A stretch of DNA of 64,000 nt from Rugalucina vietnamica (GCA_964017185.1 OZ024880.1:37228329-37292328), one strand, 5' to 3'. Counted from the stretch's first letter, positions 1 through 12,766 are shown. Numbers and translations: made by a program. The notes: generated by a model from the letters alone, not told the origin.

Positions 1-1220
1 TTCCCAGATGCTTCATACCAAGTTTCAAAATCATAGGCCTTCTGGTTCTGAAGAAGAAAAATTTTAAACGTTTTTGCTATTTATAGCCATGGCGGCCATC
101 TTGGTCATGTGAGCTTGACCATTTATACAAACTTTCATTCTCTCTTCCTAAGGATGCTCCACAAAAAGTTTGGCTTTGATTGGCCAAGCGGTTTCCGAGA
201 AGATGAGGTTTCAATATTAAGGTCATGTACATGTATAATAGCCCCCGGGCAGGGGCAGACAACCCCTGGGCCCAAAATATTCTTTTAAACATAAATCTTC
301 TGTCCATTTGCTCATTTCTAGCAAGTTTTCTGCCATTTAATTACATTTTCCTATTTTTTCCCATTCCAATGCATGGGAGACCTAAGTTGACCTTGCCGTA
401 AAATAGGTCAAGGTCATCCCAGGATCATGATTTATATAAATTTTGTAGAGCTCCATTCCCAGATGCTTCACACCAAGTTTCAAAATCATAGGCCTTCTGG
501 TTCTGAAGAAGATTTTTTAAAAAAAAATGCTATTTATAGCCATGGCGGCCATCTTGGTAATGTGAACTTGACCATTTATATAAACTTTCAATCTCCCTTC
601 CCAAGGGTGCTCCACATGAAGTTTGGCTTTGATTGGCCTAGCGGCTTCAGAGAAGATGTTTGAATATTATGGTCAAATACATGTATATTGCCCCGGGGCA
701 GGGGCAGACAACCCCCCAGGGGCTAAAATTTTCCATTAACGTTAATCTTCTGTCCATTTGCCTATTCCCAGTAAGTTTTACCCATTAAATAGCATTTTAC
801 CATTTTTTCCCATTCAAATGCATTGGCGACCTCAGTTGACCTTGCCGTAAAAAAGGTAAAGGTCATCCTAGGGTCATGATTTATATAAACTATGATGGGC
901 CCGCATTCCCGCTGCTACATACCAAGTTTCGTGGAAATCTGCCCACTGGTTCTGGAGAAGAAGATTTCTAAAGGTTTTTGCTATTTATAGCCATGGCGGC
1001 CATCTTGGTCATGTGACCTGGACCATTTATATAATCTTTTGTTCCCCCTTCCTAAGGATGCTCCACATGAAGTTTGACTTTGATTGGCCAAGCGGTTTCA
1101 GAGGAGATCTTTGAAATTGTGGACGGACGACGACGGACGGACGGATGGATGGATGGATGGACGACGGAGCATGGCCATCCTATAAGCTCACCTTGTGAGC
1201 CTTCGGCTCAGGTGAGCTAA
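1..1220 (+). repeat. Family A long-unit interspersed repeat, 3' portion
   Basis: About 2.7 units of ~453 bp. The box catggcggccatcttgg recurs near 88, 540 and 993. The tail has an ACGG/GATG microsatellite (about 1117-1165) and then a terminal hairpin at 1185-1218 (agctcacc / ggtgagct arms). The left end is outside the window. The short ORFs in it carry no recognisable domain. The same family recurs at 6436-6860, 19135-19270 (minus) and 30019-32402. Confidence 0.85.
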
Positions 1221-1500
1221 AAATGAATAAAAAAATCCACAGCTGTTAGTATTACATTCTACGATAGATCTACAAGATGTCCTTTTAACATTGCAGGAGG
1301 CAGTTGAAGTATCATGCTCCAGCAAAGTTTAACATCCCTGGCCCTGGTGCATTCAACCTGTGATTCATTCAAACCCCTGACTCCCTAAACACACCTGTCA
1401 CACCTGCAAGCAGAACTTGGCTTGTCTCACAATTATCCAGTGCGGGACTTGAACCCACACCAAACACAGCGCTGAGATGATTGAGTGATTATGAAACTAA
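1221..1500. other. Non-coding stretch with a possible tRNA-derived SINE remnant
   Basis: No gene. On the minus strand around 1440-1480 a GTGGG-TTCAAGT-CCCGC string resembles a tRNA T-arm (B box). No full cloverleaf can be built, so at most this is a decayed SINE head. Confidence 0.25.
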
Positions 1501-2545
1501 TATAATTTAGATATCTTATATACTAAATGAGAGATCTGCTATACCTAAATAATGCATCTTCTTCACAAGATAAATCAAGATATCTTCCTAACAAGATTAA
1601 TCAAGATATCTACTTTGGTTTATAAGTGATCTTTATTGCTTAACTAGGTATCTTTATTAGCAAGTAAGATATCTAAATTGGTAAAACAAATATCTTATAT
1701 ACAGTGGTCAATAAGATATCTTTTACGGTAAATTAGATATCTTAATACGAAAAACGATATCTTAATTTATACAATATATCTTAATTGAGGCTATAATTTG
1801 GTTATCTGTATTGACATAGTAGATATCTTATTTAAGTGAAAGAAATAGGTTGTGATTGGGCGAAAATAAATAAGATATATTAAAAACTAAAGGTGTCTTA
1901 TTTGTTTATCTCATAAAGATAGCTAATAAAGGATATAAGATAACTTTTTTTGGTAAATAAGATATTTTATTTGTCTAAAACCATATCTACTTAAGCATAT
2001 TAGATATCTTATGTAATAAAGATATCTTATATTCTCAAGAAGATATCTTATTTGACAAATATAAAAAGCTTATATGTTAACATAGATATCTATACCACTA
2101 TTTTAGATATTTCAAATGCTGACTAAGATGTCATATTCTCAAATGCTGATTAAGATGTCATATTAAGAAAACAAATCTTATATCTTATATCATAATTGCT
2201 ATATCAGATATCTTTATGACAAATTATGAATTAAGATATGTTATATACTTTTTACAAATAAGATATTTGATATAACTTTTAAGATATCTTATTTGTCAAT
2301 TTAGATATCATTTTTTACAAATAAGATATCTAATTAAGCCTGAATGATATCTAAATATACTATATAAGACATCTAAATTAACATTGCGGATATCTAATAT
2401 TAACATTTTGTATATCTAATATAATTAAATGCATATCGTATTTGCTATATAAGATATTATCTTTATAATAGATATCTAATAAATTAAAGTAAATATCAGA
2501 TTTATTAAACAAGATATCTAATATTGCATAATAGATATCTGCTTT
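1500..2545. repeat. GATATC palindrome field
   Basis: At least 21 exact GATATC hexamers, mostly inside AGATATCT, in about 1.05 kb, plus many one-base variants. Spacing is irregular (roughly 20-60 bp), so this is not a simple tandem satellite with one monomer. At this base composition under one exact copy would be expected (rough estimate). No coding signal. It may be a very old degenerate satellite or a cluster of protein-binding sites. Confidence 0.7.
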
Positions 2546-2768
2546 CTTGAATAAACAGTGAATTGGCTTGCCATAGAAATGAGATCCTGAAACAGCAGTG
2601 AAAGAAATGTAGATCTGTTTCAAATAATCAATACTCGTTAGTGACCTTGAATATTTGTATTTCCTGAATTCCAGTCTGGCAGTAAATGTTACCTCTCTCA
2701 AGTGGCACCGAAAAGGAAAAAAAGTATGCAATGATGATGATTAACAGAAATGGTGCAATCAGAAACAC

Positions 2769-3134
2769 TGGGTGCTTCCTTGGTCCCGATATAAAAAGGT
2801 TTTGTTTGACTTTTTGGTAACGGATTTTGTTCTACTTTTTAACACAGTAAATCTCCACAAAACAGTGTCGCCAATAACATAAATTGCTTAATTTATATCA
2901 CTTTTTAACGAATCAAATTAAATTTTACTATTAAGATGCACTCAAAGCACTATATTATGACTTGAAATTCTTTCAGTGACGTCATAAATTAGGATCAAAT
3001 CAAATCTTTGACCAAATTCTAGTAATTAGTGTAGAAAAAAATCCGGTACCTGAATCAAACAAAACCAAATCCTATCGGGACCTATAGTAAAAGTCAAACA
3101 AAACCTTTTTATATCGGGACGAAGGAAGCACCCC
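2769..3134. mobile_element. Short inverted-repeat (MITE-like) element
   Basis: gggtgcttccttggtcccga at 2769 is answered by its near-perfect reverse complement ending at 3134. The arms are about 41 bp and the span is 366 bp. A third, internal piece of the same arm lies near 3045-3090. No ORF. A target duplication is not clear. Confidence 0.6.
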
Positions 3135-3283
3135 GTGAGAAAGTCCCACTCCGAAAACCAATGTGAAAAAACTACATTGACAATAAGGTACTTGGTATAC
3201 TTAGGGAACATTTTGTAATCTGAGTGAGTAGCTTTTTCCAACTAGGCAGTCACTCAGTTACCCAAACATGAAAACATACATAA

Positions 3284-3475
3284 GGTGACATAGCAAAGCG
3301 GTAAGGTGGTTAGAAATGGGATCAATGCCCATCCTTGTGAGACCAAAAACAGAAAAAAAATGTAAAATTGTACACACATGAATACTACTCGTATTCATTG
3401 GATTGTCGGTCTCACTGATTGAAAAAATTGAATTGATTTTAACAAAAAGTTAAAAAATAAATAAATAAATAATAG
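3284..3475 (+). mobile_element. Candidate tRNA-derived SINE
   Basis: A-box-like tagcaaagcggtaagg (about 3290-3306) and B-box-like gggatcaatgccc (about 3319-3331) lie at tRNA-like spacing. They are followed by unrelated sequence and an (AAAT)n tail ending near 3475. That is the normal SINE order, but no second copy in the window confirms it. Confidence 0.35.
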
Positions 3476-4314
3476 TGTTTTGTGATATACACAAATATAC
3501 AACAAGGTTCTACATTAATCACAATTATTAATTGGTCTGTGATAAATCTGATAGAATTTTACACTGCACATCATATTTCTTGCAGTGTGTAGTTGTTAAA
3601 AACACAGTTCATTGGTGGACCATGGGTCCAAATCTGCATTTCAAGTTGTAGAACATCATACATTTGCTTTAAATCATAAAGAATTTGTAACATTTATCAT
3701 AAAGAATCATTAACATATATCATAAAGAATCCGTTACCCACATTTTGATACCATACAGAATCTGTAACGTATCATCAAGAATCCGTAGCATGCAAAAAAA
3801 AGAAAAAGGGTTATAACGCAGGGTAATGTAGAATTTGAAGGTCCACATATCACTTTTATTAACTGTTTCAATGTTTCCGAAAATGTTTGCTTAGGAATTC
3901 ACATAATTATACCGAATTGCCATGTTTTTCATATTTGCACAATTTATCTAATTGGTTTTATTTTGAAACCCTAACATGTAGAATATATACATAGATTATC
4001 ATGAACCATGCTTCTAATATGTCTCCTGACAAAATTTAGATCTACAACTATCTAAAATTACCATTTTTTTCTGTTTGCAATTGGGAGTATCAATCCTTGT
4101 CAAGAATCCGTAGCATTTGTCAAGAATCCGTTACCTGATATCATCAAGAATCAGTAGCTGATATCATAAAGAATCACTCACACTGTGACGGACCTAAAAC
4201 AGTGTGATTTTGACATAGTGTTGTCTCGCTTCAAAACTACAACATAAATTTATTCATTTACGAAATTGAAATGCCAAGTGTATCCGCGGCCCTCAAAATG
4301 GAATCAGAAAACAG

Positions 4315-4418
4315 CATTATCAAATGCTGATTTCTTTAGTGTCGCCTTTTATGTTTGCGATGAAACCTAGAATGACATACATAGCTCCAGAATTCCCCTG
4401 TGTAACCCGTCCCTGGGT
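4315..4418 (+). repeat. Family G repeat, left fragment (split by family B)
   Basis: Starts like the family G copies at 12.5 and 19.6 kb (aaatgctgatttct) and runs to ccctgggt at 4418. The continuing catttctag is found at 6242. The two pieces are one repeat split by the element at 4419-6241. Confidence 0.7.
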
Positions 4419-6241
4419 TATTATGCCCCCAACTTTGAAAAAGTTGGAAGGGCATATTGCTTTCGGCTTGTCTGTCTGTCTGTGTTTCTGTCTGTGTGTT
4501 AACTTTTGAATGGTGAATGCTAGGGTTTTGAAATTCATATGCACATTCCTCATGAAAAAATAGTTGACCCGTATTTTTTTTCATATCCGAGTTACGCCCC
4601 TTTTCTGAGTTATGTCCCTTTGAAAACAAAATTTGAAAATCTTGTGTGCAAGATATCTCAAAAAGTATTTTAGCTAGAGCCTTCATATTTAATACATTTG
4701 TTGGGACTGAAAAGTAGATGACCTGATTAACTTTTGAGAACTTTCTGTCAAATTTTTACAAAAATACGGAATTTTGAAATTTTGATTGATTTTTCCCTTT
4801 TTCGGTGAAATTTGAAACTTTTGAACGGTGAATGCTAGGGTTTTGAAATTTCATATACACATTCCGCATGATAAAATAGTTGACCCGTATTTTTTTGTAT
4901 GGCCAAGTTATGTCTCTTTTTTGAGTTATGTCCCTTTGAAAACAAAATTTGAAAATCTTGTGTGCAAGATATCTCAAAAAGTATTAAAGCTAGAGCCTTC
5001 ATATTTGGTACACTTGTTGGGACTGAGAAGTAGATGACCTGATTAACTTTTGAGAACTTTCTGTCAAATTTTTACAAAAATACGGAATTTTGAAATTTTG
5101 ATTGATTTTTCCCTTTTTCGGTGAAATTTGAAACTTTTGAACGGTGAATGCTAGGGTTTTGAAATTTCATATACACATTCCGCATGATAAAATAGTTGAC
5201 CCGTATTTTTTTGTATGGTCAAGTTATGCCTCTTTTTTGAGTTATGTCCCTTTGAAAACAAAATTTGAAAATCTTGTGTGCAAGATATCTCAAAAAGTAT
5301 TGAAGCTAGAGCCTTCATATTTGGTACACTTGTTGGGACTGAGAAGTAGATGACCTGATTAACTTTTGAGAACATTCTGTCAAATTTTTACAAAAATACG
5401 GAATTTTGAAATTTTGATTGATTTTTCCCTTTTTCGGTGAAATTTGAAACTTTTGAACGGTGAATGCTAGGGTTTTGAAATTTCATATACACATTCCTCA
5501 TGAAAAAATAGTTGACCCGTATTTTTTTGTATGGCCAATTTATGCCCCTTTTTGAGTTATGTCCCTTTGAAAACAAAATTTGAAAATCTTGTGTGCTACA
5601 TATCTCAAAAAGTATTAAAGCTAGAGCCTTCATATTCAATACACTTGTTGGGGCTGAGAAGTAGATGACCTGATTAACTTTTGAGAACTTTCCGTCAAAT
5701 TTTTACAAAAATACAGAATTTTGAAATTTTGATTGATTTTTCCCTTTTTCGGTGAAATTTGAAACTTTTGAACGGTGAATGATAGGGTTTTGAAATTTCA
5801 TATACAGATTCCTCATGAAAAAATAGTTGGCCTGTATTTTTTTTCATGTACGTGTTATGCCCCTTGTTGGAATAATGTCCCTTTGAAAACAAATTTTGAA
5901 AATCTTATGTGCAAGATATCTCAAAACTTATTTGAGCTAGCTAGCTAGAGCCTTCATATTTGGTATGCTGGTTGGGACTGAGAAGAAGATCACCTGATTA
6001 ACTTTTGAGGACTCTCTGTCAAATTTTGACAAAATTACTCCATTTTTAATGTTTTACTTCATTTCTAACTCGCCTGCAAAAAAGCTTATATTCTGTTTCT
6101 GGATGGAGGTCAAAACAGACGCAACCGAACAGCTTCTTCAGGAAATTAAATTTGACTGCATTCGAATGAAATAAATGAATCATACAAACTGCCAGTTTAG
6201 GGACAAGCATACAGTTGGGGGCATAGTGTTTTACAAACACG
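4419..6241 (-). mobile_element. Family B Pearl-like element with 316-bp tandem core
   Basis: Left end: terminal hairpin 4422-4456 (TATGCCC...GGGCATA with an inner CCAACTT/AAGTTGG stem). Next comes a (CTGT)n-type microsatellite (4466-4500), then about 4.5 tandem units of ~316 bp. The right end gggggcata lies at 6217-6225 with a short tail. Hairpin and microsatellite on the left imply minus orientation. The interrupted family G repeat fixes both boundaries, and no target duplication is visible. ORFs of 65-116 codons inside it are by-products of the tandem units. Assignment to the Pearl class rests on architecture only. Confidence 0.8.
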
Positions 6242-6440
6242 CATTTCTAGTTTCCAGATGTTTTACTAAAAACCTATAAATCTGCTACTCGTACGAGTTG
6301 TTGTCCCATCTCATCTTTGTCTTTGAATAAAAAGAATAAATAAGATAAATAAAATTGGTACTCCTTTTATTCTGTGGGTCTATATGGTTCTATTTTTTAT
6401 TTCAACGCTTCGATAAAATAAATAAATAAATAAATAAACC
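6242..6440 (+). repeat. Family G repeat, right fragment with AAAT tail
   Basis: Resumes at catttctag and contains ctgctactcg and gttgtccca boxes seen in the 19.6 and 20.3 kb copies. It ends in an (AAAT)n tract at about 6414-6438. Confidence 0.65.
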
Positions 6441-6860
6441 AGACGACCAATCGTCCTGAGAACGTTCATGAGATTTGGTCTTTGAAAATTGGCCATTGCC
6501 CAAGGTCAAGAAATAACCTTTTATCTTACATACATAACTTCATCCGCTCAATAATGTGTCTTTACTTTCCCACTTTCACGCCACAGGCTACTTAACTTTC
6601 TGAAACTGAATAAAATGTTTTCAGGTGTTTCCGCTGAATAGCCTATGTGACCAAATTTGACCTTACAGGTCAAGTCAATCAAAGGTCATGATTTCTAAAA
6701 TTATGGTGGACCAGAGTCCCGATTGCTACATGTTATCGGTCCACCGGTTCCGGAATAGTAGATATAAGTGTTTTACCGTATTATAGGCATGGCGGTCAAC
6801 TTGGTCATGCGACTGAACTTGTTTCATGTATTAAAAAAAAATATTTCCCCTTTCCAAGGA
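6436..6860 (+). repeat. Degraded single-unit family A copy
   Basis: Begins with accagacgaccaatcgtcct, matching the start of the 30.0 kb copy. It keeps the ggtcaaggtcatgatttataaa-like, ccggttccgga and catggcgg...cttggtcatg boxes in the right order, with many substitutions. No hairpin tail remains. Confidence 0.6.
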
Positions 6861-7109
6861 GTTTCGGTGGCTTTAAATTACTTGTGACGTGTACACGAAT
6901 GAAAACTTACACAAAGTTATGCATTAAAGTAAAGTGTACTTTGCATCAAATTTCCATATTCTATTATCGTATAGTTCAACTGTTGCACATATCAAATGCT
7001 GTTTCAAGGACTACACAGTGCAACTGAATATCTACTCTAAAAGTGCCAATTAATATTCAATAGTAATGTAACGGATATGCCTGCATGTTCATAACTTCAT
7101 TGCGATTTG

Positions 7110-7705
7110 TACTTTTAACGTATAGATTCTACAATTCAGTAATGAACCATTACCATGGTACATTGTACTCTTTCTACGTGAATTGTGACATTAGGAAACC
7201 CTTATCACACGCTGTTTGCCAACGTCGGCCTTGCAAAGTGACTTATTACTATTGAGAGTCATTATCTTATCACTGATAAGGGCCATGACACTAGAAAACC
7301 CGGTGGCCTGTCAATGACTCTGACTACAGGTAGGAGCTCCGAAAAGAAAAACGAAATCTCTATTGATTGCAGACGGAGACAGTTTGGCTGGACATTATAT
7401 GTATTATCCTCTTTGGGCACCTTTATTAGTAATGAACCATTACCATGGTACATTGTACTCTGTATTAAGCTGCCTTTCTACGTGAATTGTGACATTAAGA
7501 AACCCTTATCACACGCTGTTTGGCAACGTACGGCCTTGCAAAGTGACTTATTACTATTGAGAGTCATTATCTTATCACTGATAAGGGCCATGACACTAGA
7601 AAACCCGGTGGCCTGACAATGACTCTGACTACAGGTAGGAGCTCCGAAAAGAAAAACGAAATCTCTATTGATTGCAGACGGAGACAGTTTGGCTGGACAT
7701 TATAT
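7110..7705 (+). repeat. 305-bp tandem repeat X, copies 1-2
   Basis: Unit 7401-7705 (305 bp) is preceded by a shorter, slightly diverged unit (about 7110-7400). aatgaaccattaccatgg occurs at 7142 and 7431. The 7401 junction ggacattatatgtattatcc is the uninterrupted form of the site used by the transposon at 7706-10719. The ORFs here repeat with the unit and match no family I know. Confidence 0.8.
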
Positions 7706-10700
7706 CACCGTGTCCATTCGAAACGCATGAAAAGAGGTCGGTACGCATGATCGGCGGCATTTTCACGTATGATTGCGGTAGTTTCCTTCGGATTCGCCGC
7801 CATTTTTGGAGGAAACTTTAGCGGTAAGTTTTTACAAACTTTTATTTGAATTATTTAAATAGACCTTTCCAACGAACGATCTAGCCTATCCGGATCTACA
7901 TACATGCCTCTAATTGCCGAGTGTTCTACTGATGCATAGGCTTCGATAGGACTCGCAAACATTCGAGGAGATTATTGTTTTGCAAGTTCGGCCATACACG
8001 AAAATAACATTCGCCCAAAAACGTTTCGTACTTTTCTCATTTATTTCAAAGTTTTGACTAACTGTTGGATGATTTTGCTTTTTGACATCACACTTTAACT
8101 TAAGAAGCCAATTTCTCATGATTTTTTTCCCGAAAAAACCACGGGTTAAAACAAAATACGTCAAAATTAAAGTAACGCACGATAATACGGCAACCTGGTC
8201 TTTCGAACTTTGCAAGTATTTACAATGAATAACATATTTTAAGGGGTAAAAGCAAGCCAAATGCTCATTTGTTGTCAAGTCCCGTTGTAGTTTGAAGTAA
8301 GGTCCAGGTTACTTCATTTCCAGGTGTAATATCTTACTGAAGTTGCATTTCATCCCTTGTCCATAAACAGCATATAAAAGGGCTTCAACAATTTATGAAT
8401 GTTGACTCTGCGCGACGTCTTATTTATTTTAACATTAATTAACATTCCATAGTTTAATCTTAAATAAAATACCGTATCATGTGCTTCTGGACTATGAGGG
8501 CAGCAAGGTCTGAGGTCGGTAGCCAATAGAACAAAAGCCAATCTTTGTAAGAGGCATGCGCGTAAATTTTGTTTGTCCTCTTTTTCGTCAATCTCTGTGT
8601 CAATCTTGATGAGATAAACATAGGTCATATTAACATAGTGTGTTCATGTGCCAGGTGCATGTGCGAGTTGGTTATGGACCCCTGGTCTAGAGCGCATTGC
8701 ATAAATAGTCACGCCGCATATACGCTCAATCATCTTTGCACAATGTATATTCAACAAAAGTTAAGCGTTTCCAAGAGATGCTCGCAATCTCACATCGCTA
8801 TCTTAAGTGTCTGATCATGTGTCAACCATCATCAATAGCAGAATAGTCAAAGATCAGGAAAGGCTCGGGCAGATCTCTCGGCATGCGCGTATGGCCTACT
8901 GCAATTGCATGGTCCAATCAAGATGGCCAGAAGTCGGTGGTCGTTTAACCACAAGTTGTGAATACTGTATTCTATTTATGCCCAAATAATAAAACAGTTT
9001 CAGATTTGTTTCAATGTTTCTTTCACGCAGCCAGGATGGTGTATTATAAGGTGTGTGGGGGGGGGGGGGGGTACCACCTATACATACATGCTACAGCCTT
9101 ATCTAGAAGTGTTATGCGGCGAGTCAACAGCGGCAATCGATTAAAAGAATTCACAATCGATAGTCAGTAAGTCAGTATATATAGTAAGAAAGAAAGAAAA
9201 GAGAAAAAAGACGATTTTCATGAAAACGAAAGTAGCACACTTCTGTGTAAATACTGATATATTGAGCAATGATTAAATCCCTCCCAAGTACAATTGATTG
9301 ACTGATGGTTAATTGTTTGCAAGTTGCCGGTTTGTTCAATATCCAAAACAAGATTGTTGTAACATTGTGCATCATGAGAGTAATTTGTAACCATGACACC
9401 GCCAAGCCCAAGGTGAGAGCAGGGAGCCATTAAGGCGTAATCTTTATGTTACATACTGAAGGGCAACTATAGGGTATTGCAATAACATGCACGATAGAGC
9501 AGACAAGGGGAGAACTGAACAAAGTTTTGCCTAAAGTAATACTGGGATTTCTGATGATTAATCATTCGATAATCAATCGGTACTAGCATTCCGATAATAG
9601 ATGGCTACTAAATCTGATTTGACATTAAACAACCCCCCCCCCCCCCAAAAAAAAAAAAAAAAAAAAAAAGAAAAGAAATAAACAATGGGCAACAAAGTAT
9701 CCATTTAAATCTCCCTACCCCCAAGATAGCCATTTTTTCTGAAAACCCCAAAAATACCGAAATTCGAAATGTTGACTCAAAAAAAAATAGGCCATGCCTA
9801 TGTATAGAGATGGCGAAAATGTCAGAGTACCCACTCGGGGTCATTCCAGTAATTTATATGACTCGGTCAACATCAGAATATAGATAAATTGTAGAAAGGG
9901 AGGAGGTTTGTCCATATATTTGATTTAATCTCTCTGTAATTTATTACTGACAGTCTCAAAGTAATGGACTAACTATATGCTCAAACGGTAAGAGAGAGAC
10001 CCTTGGTTCGTGCCCTGGTCGTGCCACATTCTTCTTCTGCTTCTTTGATAGCTAAGCCAACAGAGCTACCGAGCAACATGGTCAGCAAATTACTGTTTTA
10101 CAGCAAGGATTCAGCTTTGTACAATTGACGAGCACCAAACGTGTAAACTGGAGACAAATGAGCGTTTGGCTTGCTTTTACCCCTTAAAATATGTTATTCA
10201 TTGTAAATACTTGCAAAGTTCGAAAGACCAGGTTGCCGTATTATCGTGCGTTACTTTAATTTTGACGTATTTTGTTTTAACCCGTGGTTGTTCGGGAAAA
10301 AAATCATGAGAAATTGGCTTCTTAAGTTAAAGTGTGATGTCAAAAAGCAAAATCATCCAACAGTTAGTCAAAACTTTGAAGAAAATGAGAAAAGTACGAA
10401 ACGTTTTTGGGCGAATGTTATTTTCGTGTATGGCCGAACTTGCAAAACAATAATCTCCTCGAATGTTTGCGAGTCCTATCGAAGCCTATGCATCAGTAGA
10501 ACACTCGGCAATTAGAGGCATGTATGTAGATCCGGATAGGCTAGATCGTTCGTTGGAAAGGTCTATTTAAATAATTCAAATAAAAGTTTGTAAAAACTTA
10601 CCGCTAAAGTTTCCTCCAAAAATGGCGGCGAATCCGAAGGAAACTACCGCAATCATACGTGAAAATGCCGCCGATCATGCGTTACGACCTCTTTTCATGC

Positions 10701-10719
10701 GTTTCGAATGGACACGGTG
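7706..10719. mobile_element. 3,014-bp transposon with ~567-bp terminal inverted repeats
   Basis: Left arm 7706-8272 starts CACCGTGTCCATTCG. Right arm (about 10154-10719) is its inverted copy with few mismatches. Direct TTATAT duplications flank it at 7700-7705 and 10720-10725, and the adjacent repeat X copy shows the empty site at 7395-7400. The 1.9-kb interior has no transposase-like ORF, only G and C/A homopolymers (9057-9071, 9633-9669), so the copy is non-autonomous. Terminal CACCGTG with a 6-bp duplication does not settle the superfamily. Confidence 0.9.
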
Positions 10720-10725
10720 TTATAT

Positions 10726-11058
10726 GTATTATCCTCTTTGGGCACCTTTATTAGTAATGAACCATTACCATGGTACATTGTACTCTGTATTAAGCTGCCT
10801 TTCTACGTGAATTGTGACATTAAGAAACCCTTATCACACGCTGTTTGGCAACGTACGGCCTTGCAAAGTGACTTATTACTATTGAGAGTCATTATCTTAT
10901 CACTGATAAGGGCCATGACACTAGAAAACCCGGTGGCCTGACAATGACTCTGACTACAGGTAGGAGCTCCGAAAAGAAAAACGAAATCACTGTTGATTGC
11001 AGACGGAGACAGTTTGGCTGGACATAATATGTATTATCCTCTTTGGGCACCTTTATTA
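10726..11058 (+). repeat. 305-bp tandem repeat X, copy 3 and partial copy 4
   Basis: Unit 10726-11030 is 305 bp and nearly identical to 7401-7705. A fourth unit starts at 11031 and breaks off near 11058, at the MITE starting 11063. Confidence 0.8.
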
Positions 11059-11062
11059 CCCA

Positions 11063-11254
11063 CCCCCCTGCAGAGATGAGATAATCACGTCATTATGGCA
11101 GTCCTTGTTTTCTGGATATAATTGCTCCAGCAAGGGTCATGAATTGAATGAGCATTGGTACTACTTTAGCTCCTTCAGAACTTCTCCCTTTAAATGTATT
11201 TTTCTTAGATCAGAGGACTGTCATAATGAGGTGATTGTCACATCTCTGCGGAGG
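11063..11254. mobile_element. Short MITE with ~42-bp inverted ends
   Basis: ccctgcagagatgagataat (from 11066) pairs with the reverse complement of the stretch 11213-11254, about 40 bp with few mismatches. No coding capacity. It truncates the repeat X array. Confidence 0.65.
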
Positions 11255-12235
11255 GTAAAAAGAGACCCCCAAAGGATTATACCTTTAGTTCCACTGTATC
11301 GATATTAAGACGTTTTGAAACAGTTGGTAAGGTTAAACATTTTCTTCCCTTAAATCAAGATATTTTATCCTGTAATTCGATATATGTTGACTAAGACCCT
11401 CGTAAACTGAACGTCCAAAGGTGTAAGTTCCGCTGTGGTTTTATTTACTTTATGTTAAATTGTCGTTTCTTGTGTCGTTTCATATATTTAGTTAAGCTCG
11501 TGTAACCGAGTGCCCACCTTTAGGGAAATAGCTGCTACCTCGATATTCTTTTTGTTCTTTTAGAATTAGTGCCTTAATTATAGAAAATCAACTGAGTTTT
11601 GCTTCAAGTGCAGGGCCTTGTAAATTAACCCATAGTTTCAATGACTTTTCATCAGGATCTTACGAGCCGAAGGCGAGTAAAAGGGGTCTGATGAAAGATC
11701 ACTCAAAGTATGAATTAATTTTCAAAACCCTGTTTTTGAAGCAAAAATCAGTTGATGTTCTATTTTATCATATAGGCCGTAAAATTTAGATCAGCTTGCT
11801 ACAACTGTGCAGTTGATCAGCGTCTTTGTCTTACTGTAACTTTATAAATAGTAAGTTGTACATTAAGACAAGTTTTGCTGTGACACAACTATGTTTCAAG
11901 TTGGACACTTCATTTATATGAGATGCTCATATCGATTGGTCTAAACAAAGTGTGGATTAACTGACTGTAGCAAAAAATTAACCAATACTGTTTAATTTTC
12001 GTTATCTGATTTAATCACAGGCTCTGTAATATACCTATAAGATAATTTTCATTATCAAATTTTTCACCTGTACTTTTAGGGTTTGACTGCCCAAATAAAA
12101 ATAACCTATAAAGCAAACCAACGCCCATGTTTTGCTAAATCCATTACTGTTACAGTGTAATTGGGTTATCTCTTTCACACCTGAGTATTGTATCCTACAA
12201 AATTACTTATTTTACAGCCAAGTATTTAGCACAAA
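11255..12235. other. Non-coding stretch, nothing recognised
   Basis: No ORF of note, no RNA gene and no repeat boundary that I can define. Confidence 0.5.
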
Positions 12236-12475
12236 ATAGACCCTTTATACCCCACTTTTATATAGAGAAACTGGGGTATGCAGGGGTAAACATATTTTAT
12301 TATTTTTGCTCCAAAACATAGCTTGTGAGTCCTCGTTAGAACCGCCTCGTCGAAGGTTCTAACGTGTACCCACAAGCTATGTTTTGAACAAAAATAAAAA
12401 AAAAATCTGCTGAAAATTTTCAATTTTTACAACTTGGGTAAAATCTGTATGTCACATGGGCGTGTTTTCGTAATG
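12236..12475 (-). mobile_element. Palindromic MITE family H, copy 1
   Basis: Carries the family centre: two arms reading ...ttagaaccgcctcg / cgaaggttctaa... inside acatagcttgtg / cacaagctatgt. Outer landmarks are ataccccacttttatatag on one side and gttttcgtaatgt on the other. Minus relative to the copy at 22.4 kb. Confidence 0.8.
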
Positions 12476-12514
<39 letters not shown>

Positions 12515-12715
12515 ATCCCTCAGACAATCTCTGACCATGCCTCGTATAGCACTGCAACACTACAATATTAAGGTTTTGTTGTTTTTAAATCGGAGTTTGG
12601 CCATGTGAATCCCTTCCAATGAATGGAAACAGAAAACAGTATCACATGCTGCAGTATTTCTAAATGTCACCTTTTGGAAATATAAACATGGTCTTGTCAG
12701 TCCGAATCGGAATGT
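12476..12715 (+). repeat. Family G fragment with AAAT tract
   Basis: (AAAT)n at 12476-12516, then ccctcagacaatct...gtcagtccgaatcgga, the same order as at 19.74-19.98 kb with about 80-85% visible identity. Confidence 0.7.
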
Positions 12716-12766
12716 TTTTAGCTCACTCGGGTCAAGTGTATTAATGGGGACCCTTCTCTTTCTTTC

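Noticed and set aside
1420..1500. tRNA gene on the minus strand
   Set aside because: Only a T-arm-like string. No acceptor, D or anticodon stems can be paired.
7314..10941. ORFs of 77-100 codons ending RAMTLENPVA
   Set aside because: They occur in each repeat X unit, with variable starts and no domain. One start lies in the transposon end.
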